64,000 nt of DNA from Mytilus galloprovincialis (Eukaryota; Mollusca; Bivalvia; Mytilida; Mytilidae): positions 59,509,121 through 59,573,120 of the forward strand of contig NC_134846.1 of assembly GCF_965363235.1 (NCBI RefSeq). The letters run 5' to 3'. Shown here one piece after another: positions 39,701-47,589 of this stretch. The notes beneath the pieces were generated by a model. That model was not told the DNA's origin. It ran no database searches and was given only the letters and a program-made list of their open reading frames with translations. The position numbers were made by a program, and so were the translations under genes. The first letter of the stretch is position 1. Each line of letters opens with the position of its first letter.

Positions 39701-42700
39701 ATGCTACATCAATTGACCAAAAGTCTGAAATTTGTTATCTGCAAATTAGACATGTTAGAAACAAACTCATTCAACTGTCAAATATGCATATTGAATTATA
39801 CAAATGTAACACTAAATGATATAATCGGAATTTTGATGTCCTAATTAAATGAAACTTTTTTATTTTCAGTGATACGAAACCAGATGAAAGTATAGACAAT
39901 CAAGGGTAGGTATAATCTGTTTTAAATATTTTTAGGGGAAAATCACTCCTTTTATAACTTGCCTACAAGAATCTTATGAATAATTAGAGCTATATGTTAA
40001 AACAGTTTCCTATTCTCTTTAATTTTGAAATATGACCTGACAAGTTATTGAAGTAAAATTTGAATTATATTTCCTTTGTCAGATCTTTTGATTTAAAAAG
40101 TGTCCCTTTTTAATGACAAAATATATTTTTGGAAAAAATAAATGAAAAAAAATATGAAACATTTGATAGACATAGAAAAATATGCGTGTTTTAGGATGAT
40201 TTTGAAATGAACATTTTTGCTGTAAAAAATTGAGCTTGATCTAAACACACACGTTTTGAAGTTTTCCCCTTGTTTGAAAATTATTCATCAATTAAGTTAG
40301 AAGCAAATATGCATACATCATTTCTATACAAAAATTGTTTGATATAAAGTATTATCAAGTGCAATCAGGTTTATTTTAAGAATATCAATGTTTGGGAAAT
40401 TAAAAAAATATTTTTAACCTAGACATTTTTAGTACTTAGTTTATTGTGACATGTGTGTTATAACTGGTCTATCAACATTTAGCTTTGCTCCAAGGAGTAT
40501 GAACTCACCCACATGAAAAACTACTACTCAGTAACAAACTCAAAGGCAGCCTACTCAGGATCAATAACTCATGTCAGAGACCAAGGGGTAGATAACACAC
40601 TATCAGGAACAATAACTCATGTCAGTGACCAAGGGGAGATAATCCACTATCTCAAAAACATACTCAATACCACCACAACCATACTACTCATGCTGATAGT
40701 TAAAAGCCAAATCTCAGAAGATTTCTTTACTTATATTATCCATGTGAGTAGCACTGGTCGGAGAAACTAACAATGTTTTTACTAACATTTTTTTTTCTGG
40801 CTAGAATACCCTTCATTTACTTAATGGAAATCTATATGTCAACTTTTGCCTTGTGCACCTTCTTCTTTTGCTTGGCACATTTTCTTCTTTTTATGATAGT
40901 TACTGGTTAGTATTGAAATGTTTTAATGATATATTTGCACTTAAATTACAAGTCAATAAAATGATGGTGAAAAAAACATATTTATTATTTAATTTTTTAA
41001 AACTTGTGTACAAAAAGTTTTCTCTTTGTTGAAGTTTCTTATACTGTGGATTCAAGTATTTTCTTTGATTCAAATTTTCATTGAATGGGGAAAAATTTTA
41101 ACATTTATAGATATTTGATCTTTAGGTTTTGCCAAAATATGTATAAACATCTATAGAAATTTGGCTCTGTTGAACATATGAATTTACCCACGAAGGTTTC
41201 CATAAGTGATAATGTATCCACAGTATTTAGTATTAGTAATTGATTGTAAGAAGATCTCCCATATATATTTTTATAAAGGTATCTGTTTAATAACAACAAA
41301 CTTTTTTTTCTTCATTAATTCGAAGAAACATATATTTGAACACATACTGAGATAAAAGTTGACAGTTAGATTTTCATGTTTGCTTTTGTTGTTTATAGCC
41401 AGTATTTATTCACTGACGTTTTGTTCCCTATGTTTTGTTGTTGTAAAAATTACTTTGAACCTTTTGTGAAATATATCAAAAGTAAATAGTCATACAATAC
41501 TTTTATAGAGATTTTTTGAAGCAGTTTATTTTGTTTTATTTATGCATGTGAAAAAAGATCATTGTCGTCACATATTACATTTGTAATACCTTTTGTAATT
41601 TAAGTTTTTCACTTTTAAATTATTTTTATTTTCTATTGGAAGTGCAAGCATACTTTTAAATTTTTGTGACATCATGCCTTGACAAAATTTAGGACTGACA
41701 TATGACCTTCTTGGATACATATATGGCAAATGGTGTCAGAAATTCTGAAATTTGATTTTATGGGTAAAATTCACAACAAGAATTGCATGGAAAATGGACA
41801 CAGAAATGTTTTAAAGAAAAAGTTTTGTCCAGAATTTATGGCATGACCTAGCAGAAAGAACTAATAAGATATCATTACATTTAAACTGAGTGCATGTGTA
41901 CTGATACCAGAACCACCCTGTATCACATGGAAGTTAACATTTCAATGTTTATTTAGGAGGAAAACTGAGTGGTTTTCTTGGGTGATATATGATAAACAAA
42001 TAGAGTTGTGCCTTTATGTGTCACGTAACAAACATTTCAAAGTCAAAGAAAGGAATTGAAGACACAACTAGTTTTGCACAATTGAATAGAAGCGAAATGA
42101 ACTTAATTTTTTATTAGAAATCAAAAGTGGAACAGCTTAAGAAATAAAACAATATATTTTTAAACCAACTTGTGAGAACAGTATGAATATAAGACAGAAT
42201 TAAAAAAAAAAGTATGGGTGACATTGAAGTGATAAATGTAAAAAAAGGTTTGAAATGGTAAAGAAAAGATCGATGTGATATTGCTTACTACACTCAACTT
42301 AAAGTGTACAAATCAAAATATAACCAGATGCTCTGCAGGGCGCAGTTTTATACGACCGCAGAGGTTGAACCCTGAACGGTTGGGGCTAGTATGGACACAA
42401 CATTCAAGCTTGATTCAGCTCTAAATTTGGATTGTGATTAAATAGTTGACACAGCATAGGTTTCGAACACAGACTGAATGTGGTCTTACTCTAATGAACT
42501 TAAAATATTTTTTTGCCTTTGAGCAATTCACTATGCTGTTGAATATTAATCCTCTCAAAAAAATGTTTGAAGAAATTTTCTTTTTATTTATGAAATCTGA
42601 AATGAGAAAAATTTAACCCCCCCCCCCCCCCCCCATTTTTTTTTCACATCCCCCTTTCCCTTTTTCCAAAACTGATCTCAATTCAAATTTCTAATGGAGT

Positions 42701-45700
42701 TTGCAACAATAACTACTCATTTAAATACATCATAAAATATTAAAATGTAACAAAAGGTGCTTGTTATCACTGAATGGTAAAGATTGTTTTAATTTATCAG
42801 TTGGTAGTAAAAGTGAATATACATTGTATATTGTATAAAACAATGATTTAAGTTGATTCAACTACTATTCTGGACAAAGAAAGATAACTCCAATCAATTG
42901 AAAATTTCTTGCTATTGCACAATATTGTGCAATTAGATATTTCTGGCTATTGCGCAATACTGTGCAATTGAAAATATTTGCTATTGCACAATACTGTGCA
43001 ATTGAATATTTCTTGCTATTGTGCAATACTGTGCAATTGAAAATTTCTTGCTATTGCACAATACTGTGCAATTGAAGATTTTTTGCTATTGCTGAATACT
43101 GTGCAATTGAAAATTTCTTGCTATTGCACAATACTTAATATAATAATTTTGGACCCTGATAGTGATTTGAACCAACTTGAAAACTGGGCCCATAATCAAA
43201 AATCTAAGTACATGTTTAGAATCAGCATATCAAAAAAGCCCAAGAATTCAATTTTTGTTAAAATCAAACTTAGTTTAATTTTGGACCCTTTGGACTTTAA
43301 TGTAGACCAATTTGAAAATGGGACTAAAAATTAAGAATCTACATACACAGTTAGATTTGACATATCAAAGAACCCCAATTATTCAATTTTTGATGAAATC
43401 AAACAAAGTTTAATTTTGGACCCCGATTTGGACCAACTTGAAAACTGGGCCAATAATCAAAAATCTAAGTACATTTTTAGATTCAGCATATCAAAGAACC
43501 CCAAGGATTCAATTTTTGTTAAAATCAAACTAAAGTTTAATTTTGGACCCTTTGGACCTTAATGTAGACCAATTTGAAAACGGAACCAAAAATTAAGAAT
43601 CTACATACACAGTTAGATTCGGCATATCAAAGAACCCCAATTATTCAATTTTTGATGAAATCAAACAAAGTTCAATTTTGGACCCTTTGGGCCCCTTATT
43701 CCTAAACTGTTGGGAACTAAAACTCCCAAAATCAAACCCAACCTTCGTTTAGTGGTCATGAACCTTGTGTTTAAATTTCATAGATTTCTATTTACTTATA
43801 CTAAAGTTAGGGTGCGAAAACCAAGAATAATACTTACTTGGGCCCCTTTTTGGCCCCTAATTCCTAAACTGTTCAGACCTCAACTCCCAAAATCAATCCC
43901 AACCTTCCTTTTGTGGTCATACACCTTGTGTCAAAATTTCATTGATTTCTATTAACTTATACTAAAGTTATTGTGCGAAAACCAAGAATTATGCTTATTT
44001 GGGCCCTTTTTTGGCCCCTAATTCCTAAACTGTTTGAACTAAAACTTTTAAAATCAATCCCAACCTTCCTTTTGTGGTCATAAACCTTGTGTAAAAATTT
44101 CATAGATTTCTATTCACTTAAACTAAAGTTATAGTGCGAAAACCAAGAAAATGCTTATTTGGGCCCTTTTTGGCCCCTTATTCCTAAAATGTAAGGACCA
44201 TGTTAAAATTTCATAGATTTCTATTCACTTTACTAAAGTTAGAGTGCGAAAACTAAAAGTATTCAGACGATGACGACGCAGACGACGACGCCAACGTCAT
44301 ACCAATATACGACCAAAAAATTTTCAATTTTTGCGGTCGTATAAAAACAATTTGACTGGTGATCTGGATGTGGGATATTGCTTACTTCACTCAACTTAAA
44401 GTGAACAAATCAAAATATAAAAACAATTTGACTGGTGATCTGGATGTGGGATATTGCTTACTTCACTCAACTTAAAGTGTACAAATCAAAATATAAAAAC
44501 AATTTGACTGGTGATCTGGATGTGGGATATTGCTTACTTCACTCAACTTAAAGTGTACAAATCAAAATATAAAAACAATTTGACTGGTGATCTGGATGTG
44601 GGATATTGCTTACTTCACTCAACTTAAAGTGTACAAGTCAAAATATAAAAACAATTTGACTGGTGATCTGGATGTGGGATATTAATTGGATATATCTAAA
44701 TGGTCTAAATGAGGGTTAACAAACTTGAAATTATTTCAAAAACATATTTACTTGATAAAACCTTTAAATACATGTAGTTCCATATTGAAACTTTGATAAC
44801 AAATAAAAATTGAAGTTGTAAAGTTATGTTAAAGCGGAATCAATTGTATGCTAGCCTAGATTAACAGTATACTTCATGCAAAGCTGGACAAACCTAAGCT
44901 TGTTTAGTCAGTGGAACATATAATAGAAGTGCATATTGAATGAGGAAGAAAAAATTCTACTAAATGCCAAATGAATTAGCAATATTATGAGGAACACTGA
45001 ATATAATATATATATTTAAATAAAAAATAATTACCGGTTTTATGGAGATTTAAATAAAAAAACAAAGGTTATACATGTTTGCTCATGCAAAAAAAACCCC
45101 AGTAAACAGAGTTTTAGCTTTTAATGTAAGTACTCCTTCATTAATTTATTTTTCATCAAGCCTTGTGATTTTGTTTTGTATACTAGTTGTAATGGTATGT
45201 TAGTGCTTTTGAAACATGTATGAGTAGATCTACAGTAAATCTTTATTATGATCTGACTTACTTTTATCCATTTGTACTATTTCTTATATACATTGTGTAT
45301 TTGATAATTTGTATAAAATTCCGGACCATATTTTGAAAAAGAAAGGGAAAAGAAAAAAGTACAGTGTAGTTCATTCCTGACACAAAATCCCTACACACTC
45401 ATGGAAAAAACAAATAGGAATTTCTCTTTAAATTGCTATTCTTCATCTTGTTGAATAATTGAGTTTCAATGCATTCTGAACAAATGAAAACCTGCATCTT
45501 TCTGAAAATAGATAAAGTCTTACTTCTGTGTAGTATTTTTCCCAATATAATAAAAACATCACAAAATTTTCTTAATTACTGGATAGAAAAAGATTTCTAT
45601 AACTAAATGAAGAGAAGATAATAAAGTTTGACTGTAAACATGTAGAGTGTTGTACAGTTTAATAGTAAAAGAATTTAAATTATATACGAATATTCAAGCT

Positions 45701-47589
45701 TAAATAATTATATTGTTAAAGTTAGCTTAATATACTTTTCAGTGGTATTAGCTGTTTTGTGGGGTATTTACATTATGATACATGTAGTGTACACATCTTT
45801 TGCTCGAATATTACATTTACAGATTTGTAGGTCAGCCTATTGTCAGTTGCACAGATAAAGCTTCTGAACAAGTTGAATTCTTCAACCTTAACCATTGTAA
45901 GAACACATCCCTGTTTGAAGATGGACATTTGACCAAATATTCAGTCTTTCTAGATTTGCTTCATTTGGATCTGCAACCTAAAATAGTCCTTCCAAAAGTG
46001 TATTTAAGTTTATATAAACATGATAGGTATTATAGTCATTTTCTTGCAGGTTTTCACTGTTTTTGAAAGTTGCATACCTCTACCGCTTGGGCCAGATAAA
46101 GAAGGGAAACTCACCCCTTCATAATTGCAATTTTGCTCAGATTTCAATTTTTAGAGTTCAAATTTGTACTCAAACTACACCGTAAATTTTATGAACAAAA
46201 AACAATAAACACCCTGCTTTCAGTTTTAAATCAATATCAAACAGTTAACCTTAAAAAGTATGGAGAACCTAATTTTAAATTTAGGGAGAGGCAGTAATAT
46301 AACAGCCATTGCATGGTAAGGCTTAAGCAGACTAGTTGCTTCCCACCATAATTGATTACAAAAAATAGAATAAAAATCAGAACCTGTCTATATTGATAAT
46401 TACCATATAAACTACACATTAAATAATATTAAAAATATTATTTTTTTGTACTGTATTTTGTTTTTATTTGCATGTTAGACTGTAGCTTTATATCCAGCAT
46501 ATTTTATAGCTACAATATGGTTAATTCTTATTAGGTTAGTCAAAACAGATAAATTTCTTTGTCTGTAGATTTAACTCAATCTTCCAATAATTTTTATAAT
46601 ACTTTTATATTTACATGTGTAGTTATTTAAATCTGAACTTTAATTTAAATTGTATATGCTTACTCTGTATGGTTCATGTAAAAGGATTTTTTATGATCTC
46701 GATAGCAAATATAAAAACTGGTTAAGACCTTTCCCAGAAAAAAAATATACCCTTTGTTCACTCTCAAACTCTTTCTTTCATTAAAATAAGAATAAACATT
46801 GGAAAAAACTCAAAATCTGTGCACTTAAGAAAGAATTCATCATGACCTAATTAGTCATTAAAGTTTATGTAAGCATTCTGATGTGTACTGTTGAAGATAT
46901 AGGGCTTAGCATAGTTGTCAAATGTGCTTACAGTGCATTATTGTTTTCATTTGAAAGCAGAATTCATTTAATTTTGAAAGTATAATTCAAAAATAAAAAA
47001 AGGAAATTGTGAACTTGGCTCTGACCATTTATCCAATACCAAGAAGCAACAGTTGATTAATTACTGATATGCAATATGACATTGTTTGCACTTAAACAAA
47101 TTTAGAATGCACATATTTATTTTGCATACATTTTCAGATCACGATAATCCTTTACACAACCACATATAGTCCTGTTTATCTTTAAAAAACTGTTAAATGA
47201 TGAGTGTAAAACCAACTTTTACATGGTTATGGTACTTTCTCTTGAAAATACAGGACATGTGCCTGTCAGAATATTGGTAGCATTTATCTTTCTGTCTTCT
47301 TCTATTTTCTCTCTATAGAAAAGTTCAAATTCTTTTAGGAGACAGAAGTGTTTTACAATTTTACTTATAAATCCGCCTATCCTATTTTTCTTCTTTTTAA
47401 ATTTGATAATAATGAATGTTGGATTTTTTCAGGTCTGTTTCTGAAGACCATGTTGATACATCGCATGTCACAGATGCTTCAAATGCCACAGATGTTTCGC
47501 ATGCCACAGATACATCCCATACCATGGATAGAACAGACCCAGACATTGGTCAAAAACCAGATGACAATGACTCCAATGGGGAGTCGTAG
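12577..47589 (+). CDS. serine/arginine-rich splicing factor, SRSF3/SRSF7 (9G8/Rbp1) type
   Basis: Coding exons: 12577-12707, 24904-24981, 33000-33095, 35542-35625, 36171-36236, 36569-36631, 38383-38787, 39870-39905 and 47433-47589 (1116 nt, 371 aa). Residues 11-83 form one RRM: RNP2 VFVGDL (13-18), the SR-family signature VWVARNPPGFAF, and RNP1 PGFAFMVY (47-54). Residues 102-173 are rich in Arg-Ser dipeptides, 174-300 in KSPER/SNSPE repeats, and the tail (308-371) is acidic with HVTDASN-like repeats. The family binds exonic enhancers and recruits spliceosome components in the nucleus. There is no CCHC knuckle, which favours SRSF3/Rbp1 over SRSF7, but the SP-rich extension makes it longer than SRSF3. 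All introns are GT-AG and phase 2. Exact orthology is not settled. Confidence 0.93.
12708..14261. other. intron 1, 5' part: no other gene
   Basis: AT-rich intronic sequence. A short palindrome-like TTAATTAAGA patch and a small open frame at 13412-13672 have no domain features. Confidence 0.5.
14486..14700 (+). repeat. 43-bp tandem repeat, five units
   Basis: Units start at 14486, 14529, 14572, 14615 and 14658 with the core ATGTTGAAATCAGGTCGAAT then GTTGGTTGTTCTGTGGT. The array is part of the left subterminal region of the 14.26-20.79 kb element. Confidence 0.9.
15862..15988 (+). repeat. dispersed repeat fragment (same family as 11998-12085)
   Basis: Begins CAGTGGCAGATCCTGAAAT and ends with TATACAATCAACCAATTTTT, matching the fragment upstream of the SR gene. 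It directly abuts the 51-bp minisatellite. Confidence 0.5.
15989..16292. repeat. 51-bp minisatellite, six units
   Basis: The unit has the core CACCGAGATCTTGACAGTCA then CTCATCTTGAGAAACAATAC. Units are highly similar, with a few substitutions. Because 51 is a multiple of 3, both strands stay open: minus encodes a 17-aa repeat (KMSDCQDLGACGAVLFL) and plus a different 17-aa repeat. No expression evidence. Confidence 0.92.
16317..16631 (-). CDS. unrecognised 104-aa open frame inside the transposon
   Basis: The minus-strand frame has plausible protein composition (for example KGKLFSTITNKRFTVDHTV and FVLRRITKDWNILQFKEK). It lies directly next to the 51-bp minisatellite, whose minus frame is also open. 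No catalytic motif is recognised. It may be a remnant of the element's protein or an exon piece; the first Met is not necessarily the start. Confidence 0.25.
   Translation of the reverse strand: MICEKKVSFYVSKFVTNDYLNPHLKASDRLSEHTIIAHDKQVKGKLFSTITNKRFTVDHTVMNFVLRRITKDWNILQFKEKCKHRFKDLQSLANMPKVSIDERS
18537..18655. repeat. imperfect palindrome with 34-bp arms
   Basis: The arms GAGTATTTGGACCATACG (left, to about 18572) and CGTATGGTCCAAATACTC (right, from about 18619) extend outward to GTTCCG/CGGAAC with a few mismatches. About 46 bp between them carries further GGTCCA/TGGACC-like motifs. Probably a small hairpin MITE nested in the larger element. Confidence 0.75.
20500..20786. repeat. right subterminal repeat region (TTCAACGTTGA motifs)
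   Basis: Dense degenerate copies of TTCAACGTTGATTCAACG, in part palindromic, form the right end of the 14.26-20.79 kb element and mirror its left end. Confidence 0.8.
20789..21772. other. intron 1: no other gene
   Basis: AT-rich intronic DNA with no exon or repeat that I can recognise. Confidence 0.4.
21773..22070 (+). mobile_element. short repeat element, family P4 (hairpin TATGCCCCATTTATGGGCAT)
   Basis: Begins with a hairpin (TTATGCCCCATTTATGGGC), then a GTCTGTNCGTCTGTC run and an AT-rich middle, and ends TCCACTGAACATAGAAAATG ... CATCCGTGTACTGGGGACACA. Related copies are at 35027-35337 (+) and 53098-53357 (-). It has no internal coding sequence. Confidence 0.75.
22071..23556. other. intron 1: no other gene
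   Basis: Contains a SINE-like tail (about 22655-22690), an 18-bp TA run (22981-22997) and a short stretch of reiterated 'gacatttgcncttt' motifs (23045-23165), repeated in opposite orientation near 24430-24540. No exon seen. Confidence 0.4.
23557..24336 (+). mobile_element. tandem-repeat-cored element, family P3 (pearl/HINE-like)
   Basis: Begins with the hairpin TATACCCCACGCAACGAAG ... GGGTATA, followed by a CCGTCCGTCCGTC run and four 169-bp units (starts at 23631, 23800, 23969 and 24138). It ends in CGTGGGGTATGTGAGCGTGC then TCACTAAGG. The last unit is the most diverged. A core of about 160-170-bp tandem units next to a short CG-rich run matches the bivalve pearl elements, which others have assigned to Helentron-associated non-autonomous elements; that assignment here is inference. 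Confidence 0.75.
24904..24981 (+). CDS. SR splicing factor, coding exon 2 (RNP1)
   Basis: Acceptor CTTTCTTTCAG and donor AG|GTAAAT. It encodes NPPGFAFMVYKYSDDAEKC followed by VQRLHG. The length of 78 nt keeps the frame if skipped, but skipping would remove RNP1. Confidence 0.92.
24982..26445. other. intron 2, 5' part: no other gene
   Basis: AT-rich. Holds a SINE-like tail fragment near 25660-25720; otherwise nothing recognised. Confidence 0.45.
26446..26690. repeat. inverted-repeat element, second copy at 59946-60080
   Basis: GATTATCATTGATCATCTCA (about 26599) is paired with GAGATGATCAACGATAATC (about 26661), and the segment TTTGATCTTTTTTTGTGATA then ATTTTTCATATCAT is found reverse-complemented at 60008-60060. 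A short MITE-like repeat of host introns and promoters. Confidence 0.65.
26873..28610 (+). mobile_element. tandem-repeat-cored element (P2-related), interrupted by a second copy
   Basis: The left end TTGTCGAGCCTACGACTTTC ... GCGAGACATAG then GGCGGCGG is followed by 'ttcaccctgtggttaaag'. After an interruption by the element at 26976-28066, the sequence resumes as 'gaaattttaataactttctt' and repeats in units of about 185 bp (starts near 28066, 28240 and 28430). No coding potential. Confidence 0.65.
26976..28066 (+). mobile_element. family P2 element nested in a related element
   Basis: Begins with the hairpin TTGTCGAGCCTGCAACTTTT ... GAAAGCTCGACA and a CGGCGGCGGCGGCGG run. It then has about five units of roughly 160 bp carrying TGACCTTGACCTCATTTTCA and ends TTTCAGCGTGTGCACTCTTG. 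Other copies are at 49783-51437 (minus), 52060-52400 (minus, partial), 39350-39520 (partial) and 63240-63395 (end only). Confidence 0.75.
29709..29858 (+). CDS. unrecognised Cys-rich frame (two CxxC pairs) inside the 3.3-kb element
   Basis: The frame reads RYYSQRYCEGCKVTHPGIQA, then ISCRACKFMHRF, to a stop at 29856-29858. YCEGCK and SCRACK are two CxxC pairs separated by 11 residues, with a His-Pro after the first, a zinc-ribbon-like arrangement found in some transposon proteins. It has no clear start codon and would need an upstream exon. A speculative call. Confidence 0.25.
   Translation, partial: RYYSQRYCEGCKVTHPGIQAISCRACKFMHRFTSVVIDQCRSVYTTENL
30997..31224 (+). repeat. (TTC)76 microsatellite
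   Basis: An uninterrupted TTC run of 228 bp on plus, lying within intron 2 of the SR gene. The poly-Ser and poly-Arg open frames are artefacts. A run of this length on the transcribed strand can form triplex DNA and acts as a very long pyrimidine tract in the SR pre-mRNA. Confidence 0.98.
31225..31233 (+). promoter_or_regulatory. recursive splice site-like motif, CAG|GTAAGG
   Basis: The (TTC)76 tract runs directly into CAGGTAAGG, which is an acceptor and a donor with no exon between them (junction 31227/31228). This fits the ratchet-point consensus used to remove long introns in steps. It lies 6.2 kb into the 8.0-kb intron 2 of the SR gene, on the sense strand. No evidence of use. Confidence 0.4.
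31384..31527 (-). CDS. exon-like coding segment inside the 3.3-kb element
   Basis: On minus, an acceptor-like TTTATTTGTCTTTATTAG precedes an open frame reading KKCTRTLRFRLLKAMYRTDV, then LINKWNYPRKTVEGFRAALK, then ACSERK and a stop (31384-31386). The composition is protein-like and it ends naturally, suggesting a last exon of an element-borne or captured gene. I do not recognise the family and saw no upstream exon. Confidence 0.3.
   Translation of the reverse strand, partial: AKKCTRTLRFRLLKAMYRTDVLINKWNYPRKTVEGFRAALKACSERK
33000..33095 (+). CDS. SR splicing factor, coding exon 3 (end of RRM)
   Basis: Acceptor GATGTTTCAG and donor AG|GTAAAA. It encodes VICGRRVRVEHAVPYDEHRR, then DKSVKGKRPVY. 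The CGRRVRVE strand closes the RRM as in SRSF3/7. Confidence 0.92.
33150..34942 (+). mobile_element. tandem-repeat-cored element, family P1 (full copy)
   Basis: Begins with a hairpin (CTCACCTGTCCCGAAGGGCC then AAGTGAG) and a GGCGTCGTCCG run. It then has three units of about 500 bp (starts near 33245, 33748 and 34251) and a partial fourth. It ends GACCAAGGTGAGCGACACAG, followed by a GGCTCTTTAGAGCC hairpin. Each unit carries a similar short open frame (CCAAGATGGCC...), which is a product of repetition. Other copies: 1-282, 51440-52050 (different subfamily) and 63898-64000 (start only). Confidence 0.8.
35027..35337 (+). mobile_element. short repeat element, family P4 (second copy)
   Basis: Matches 21773-22070 through 'tattttctggtctgcgtctg', TCCGTCTGTCCC and 'cactgaacatagaaaatgat', and ends near GTACTGGAGACACA. 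The left hairpin is more diverged than in the first copy. Confidence 0.7.
35542..35625 (+). CDS. SR splicing factor, coding exon 4 (RS domain)
   Basis: Acceptor GTATTTACAG and donor AAAAG|GTTTGG, a weaker donor than the others. It encodes PDSRSLSRSRSRSRQRLN then RRSRSKSHK, the densest RS run. Confidence 0.9.
35795..35996. mobile_element. 202-bp foldback MITE, TA target site
   Basis: TACTGTGGATTCATTATTTT at the left and AAATGAATCCACAGTA at the right are inverted repeats bounded by TA. The inner part also pairs (TTTCGTGG/CCACGAAA). A diverged relative is at 41042-41225. It resembles a Tc1/mariner-type MITE, which is inference from TA and size. Confidence 0.85.
36171..36236 (+). CDS. SR splicing factor, coding exon 5 (RS domain)
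   Basis: Acceptor TTATTTACAG and donor AG|GTAACT. It encodes SRSASRDRRKSKSSTSSS then KRK. Confidence 0.9.
36569..36631 (+). CDS. SR splicing factor, coding exon 6 (RS domain)
   Basis: Acceptor CATGTTTTAG and donor AGA|GTAAGT. It encodes SSSRSRSRDRKRSKERSSKS. Exons 4-6 are similar in size and composition. Confidence 0.9.
36740..37165. repeat. hairpin-bearing intronic repeat
   Basis: AATTTATCGAGTC with TCATATCAGGT (about 36756-36790) pairs with ACCTGATATGA and GACCCAATAAATT (about 36812-36838). Two direct repeats of GGGAGATAATT(T/A)CAATTGA follow near 37036-37090. A MITE-like dispersed repeat. Confidence 0.5.
37166..38382. other. intron 6: no other gene
   Basis: AT-rich intronic DNA with a SINE-like tail near 37497-37550. 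No exon seen. Confidence 0.45.
38383..38787 (+). CDS. SR splicing factor, coding exon 7 (large SP/RS-repeat exon)
   Basis: Acceptor GCTTTTTCAG and donor AG|GTAATT; 405 nt. It begins RKSKSRSRSKSPKRKSSRRS. It then carries about 12 short repeats of the K/N-S-P/L-E/D type (KSPERR, SNSPERR, KSPEMQ), suggesting in-frame tandem duplication of a unit of roughly 24-30 nt. The many Ser-Pro sites would suit proline-directed kinases as well as SR protein kinases. It ends CSPSPTKSDKMDQSAE. Confidence 0.92.
39216..39530 (+). repeat. degraded fragments of P1 and P2 repeats
   Basis: 'ggagttattgcccttatatg' and 'atcttgaatactattataaa' match P1. 'ggttaagttttcttgtcttg' through 'tggtgtatgctatgatttta' match P2. 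Both are short and diverged. Confidence 0.5.
39870..39905 (+). CDS. SR splicing factor, coding exon 8 (36 nt)
   Basis: Acceptor TTATTTTCAG and donor AAGG|GTAGGT. It encodes DTKPDESIDNQ. At 36 nt it is a small cassette-like exon and can be skipped without a frame change. Confidence 0.85.
39906..41041. other. intron 8, 5' part: no confident gene
   Basis: AT-rich. An 85-aa frame at 40513-40770 contains two copies of an ITHVxDQG motif, from a DNA duplication of about 60 bp. It has no donor and no recognised domain, so it is not called. Confidence 0.4.
41042..41225. mobile_element. 184-bp MITE, diverged relative of 35795-35996
   Basis: TACTGTGGATTCAA at the left and ATGTATCCACAGTA at the right, bounded by TA. 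The interior no longer folds well, so it appears older than the other copy. Confidence 0.7.
42268..42322 (+). repeat. first (split) unit of the 76-bp tandem array
   Basis: GATGTGATATTGCTTACTAC through TCAACTTAAAGTGTACAAAT and CAAAATATA matches the 76-bp unit found at 44341-44685. The P5 element separates it from the rest of the array. Confidence 0.8.
42323..44344. mobile_element. 2-kb tandem-repeat-cored element, family P5 (ATACGACCGCA ends)
   Basis: The left end carries TTTTATACGACCGCAGAGG (42346) and the right end a hairpin ATACGACC...GGTCGTATAA (to 44344) next to a GACGACGACGCC run. Inside are a (C)18 run (42617-42634), a palindromic short tandem array (42900-43135) and diverged units of about 140-280 bp. 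Host sequence CAAAATATA | TATAAAAACAA is split by the element with an apparent TATA (or TA) duplication. No coding potential. Confidence 0.75.
42900..43135. repeat. tandem array of palindromic TTGCACAATACTGTGCAA units
   Basis: About seven units of roughly 36 bp, each with CTATTGCACAATACTGTGCA then ATTGAAAATTTCTTG. Every unit contains a palindrome, so the array could fold into serial hairpins. Confidence 0.85.
44341..44685 (+). repeat. 76-bp tandem repeat, 4.5 units
   Basis: Units start at 44341, 44417, 44493, 44569 and 44645 with the core AACAATTTGACTGGTGATCT then GGATGTGGGATATTGCTTAC. The units are almost identical, implying recent expansion or strong homogenisation. A further partial unit sits across the P5 element at 42268-42322. 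Confidence 0.95.
44686..47432. other. intron 8, 3' part: no other gene
   Basis: AT-rich intronic DNA. The frame at 45800-46066 has no domain features or consistent splice signals. No exon is called. Confidence 0.4.
47433..47589 (+). CDS. SR splicing factor, last coding exon (acidic tail, stop)
   Basis: Acceptor GATTTTTTCAG. It encodes SVSEDHVDTSHVTDASNATD then VSHATDTSHTMDRT and DPDIGQKPDDNDSNGES, with TAG at 47587-47589. Three to four TDxSHxxD-like repeats arise from imperfect 21-nt units. The tail is acidic and unlike the short RS end of vertebrate SRSF3. Confidence 0.88.

Noticed and set aside
40513-40770. 85-aa frame with two ITHVxDQG repeats in SR intron 8
   Set aside because: It comes from a short DNA duplication. 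It has no donor site in a suitable phase, and no alternative SR exon is supported.
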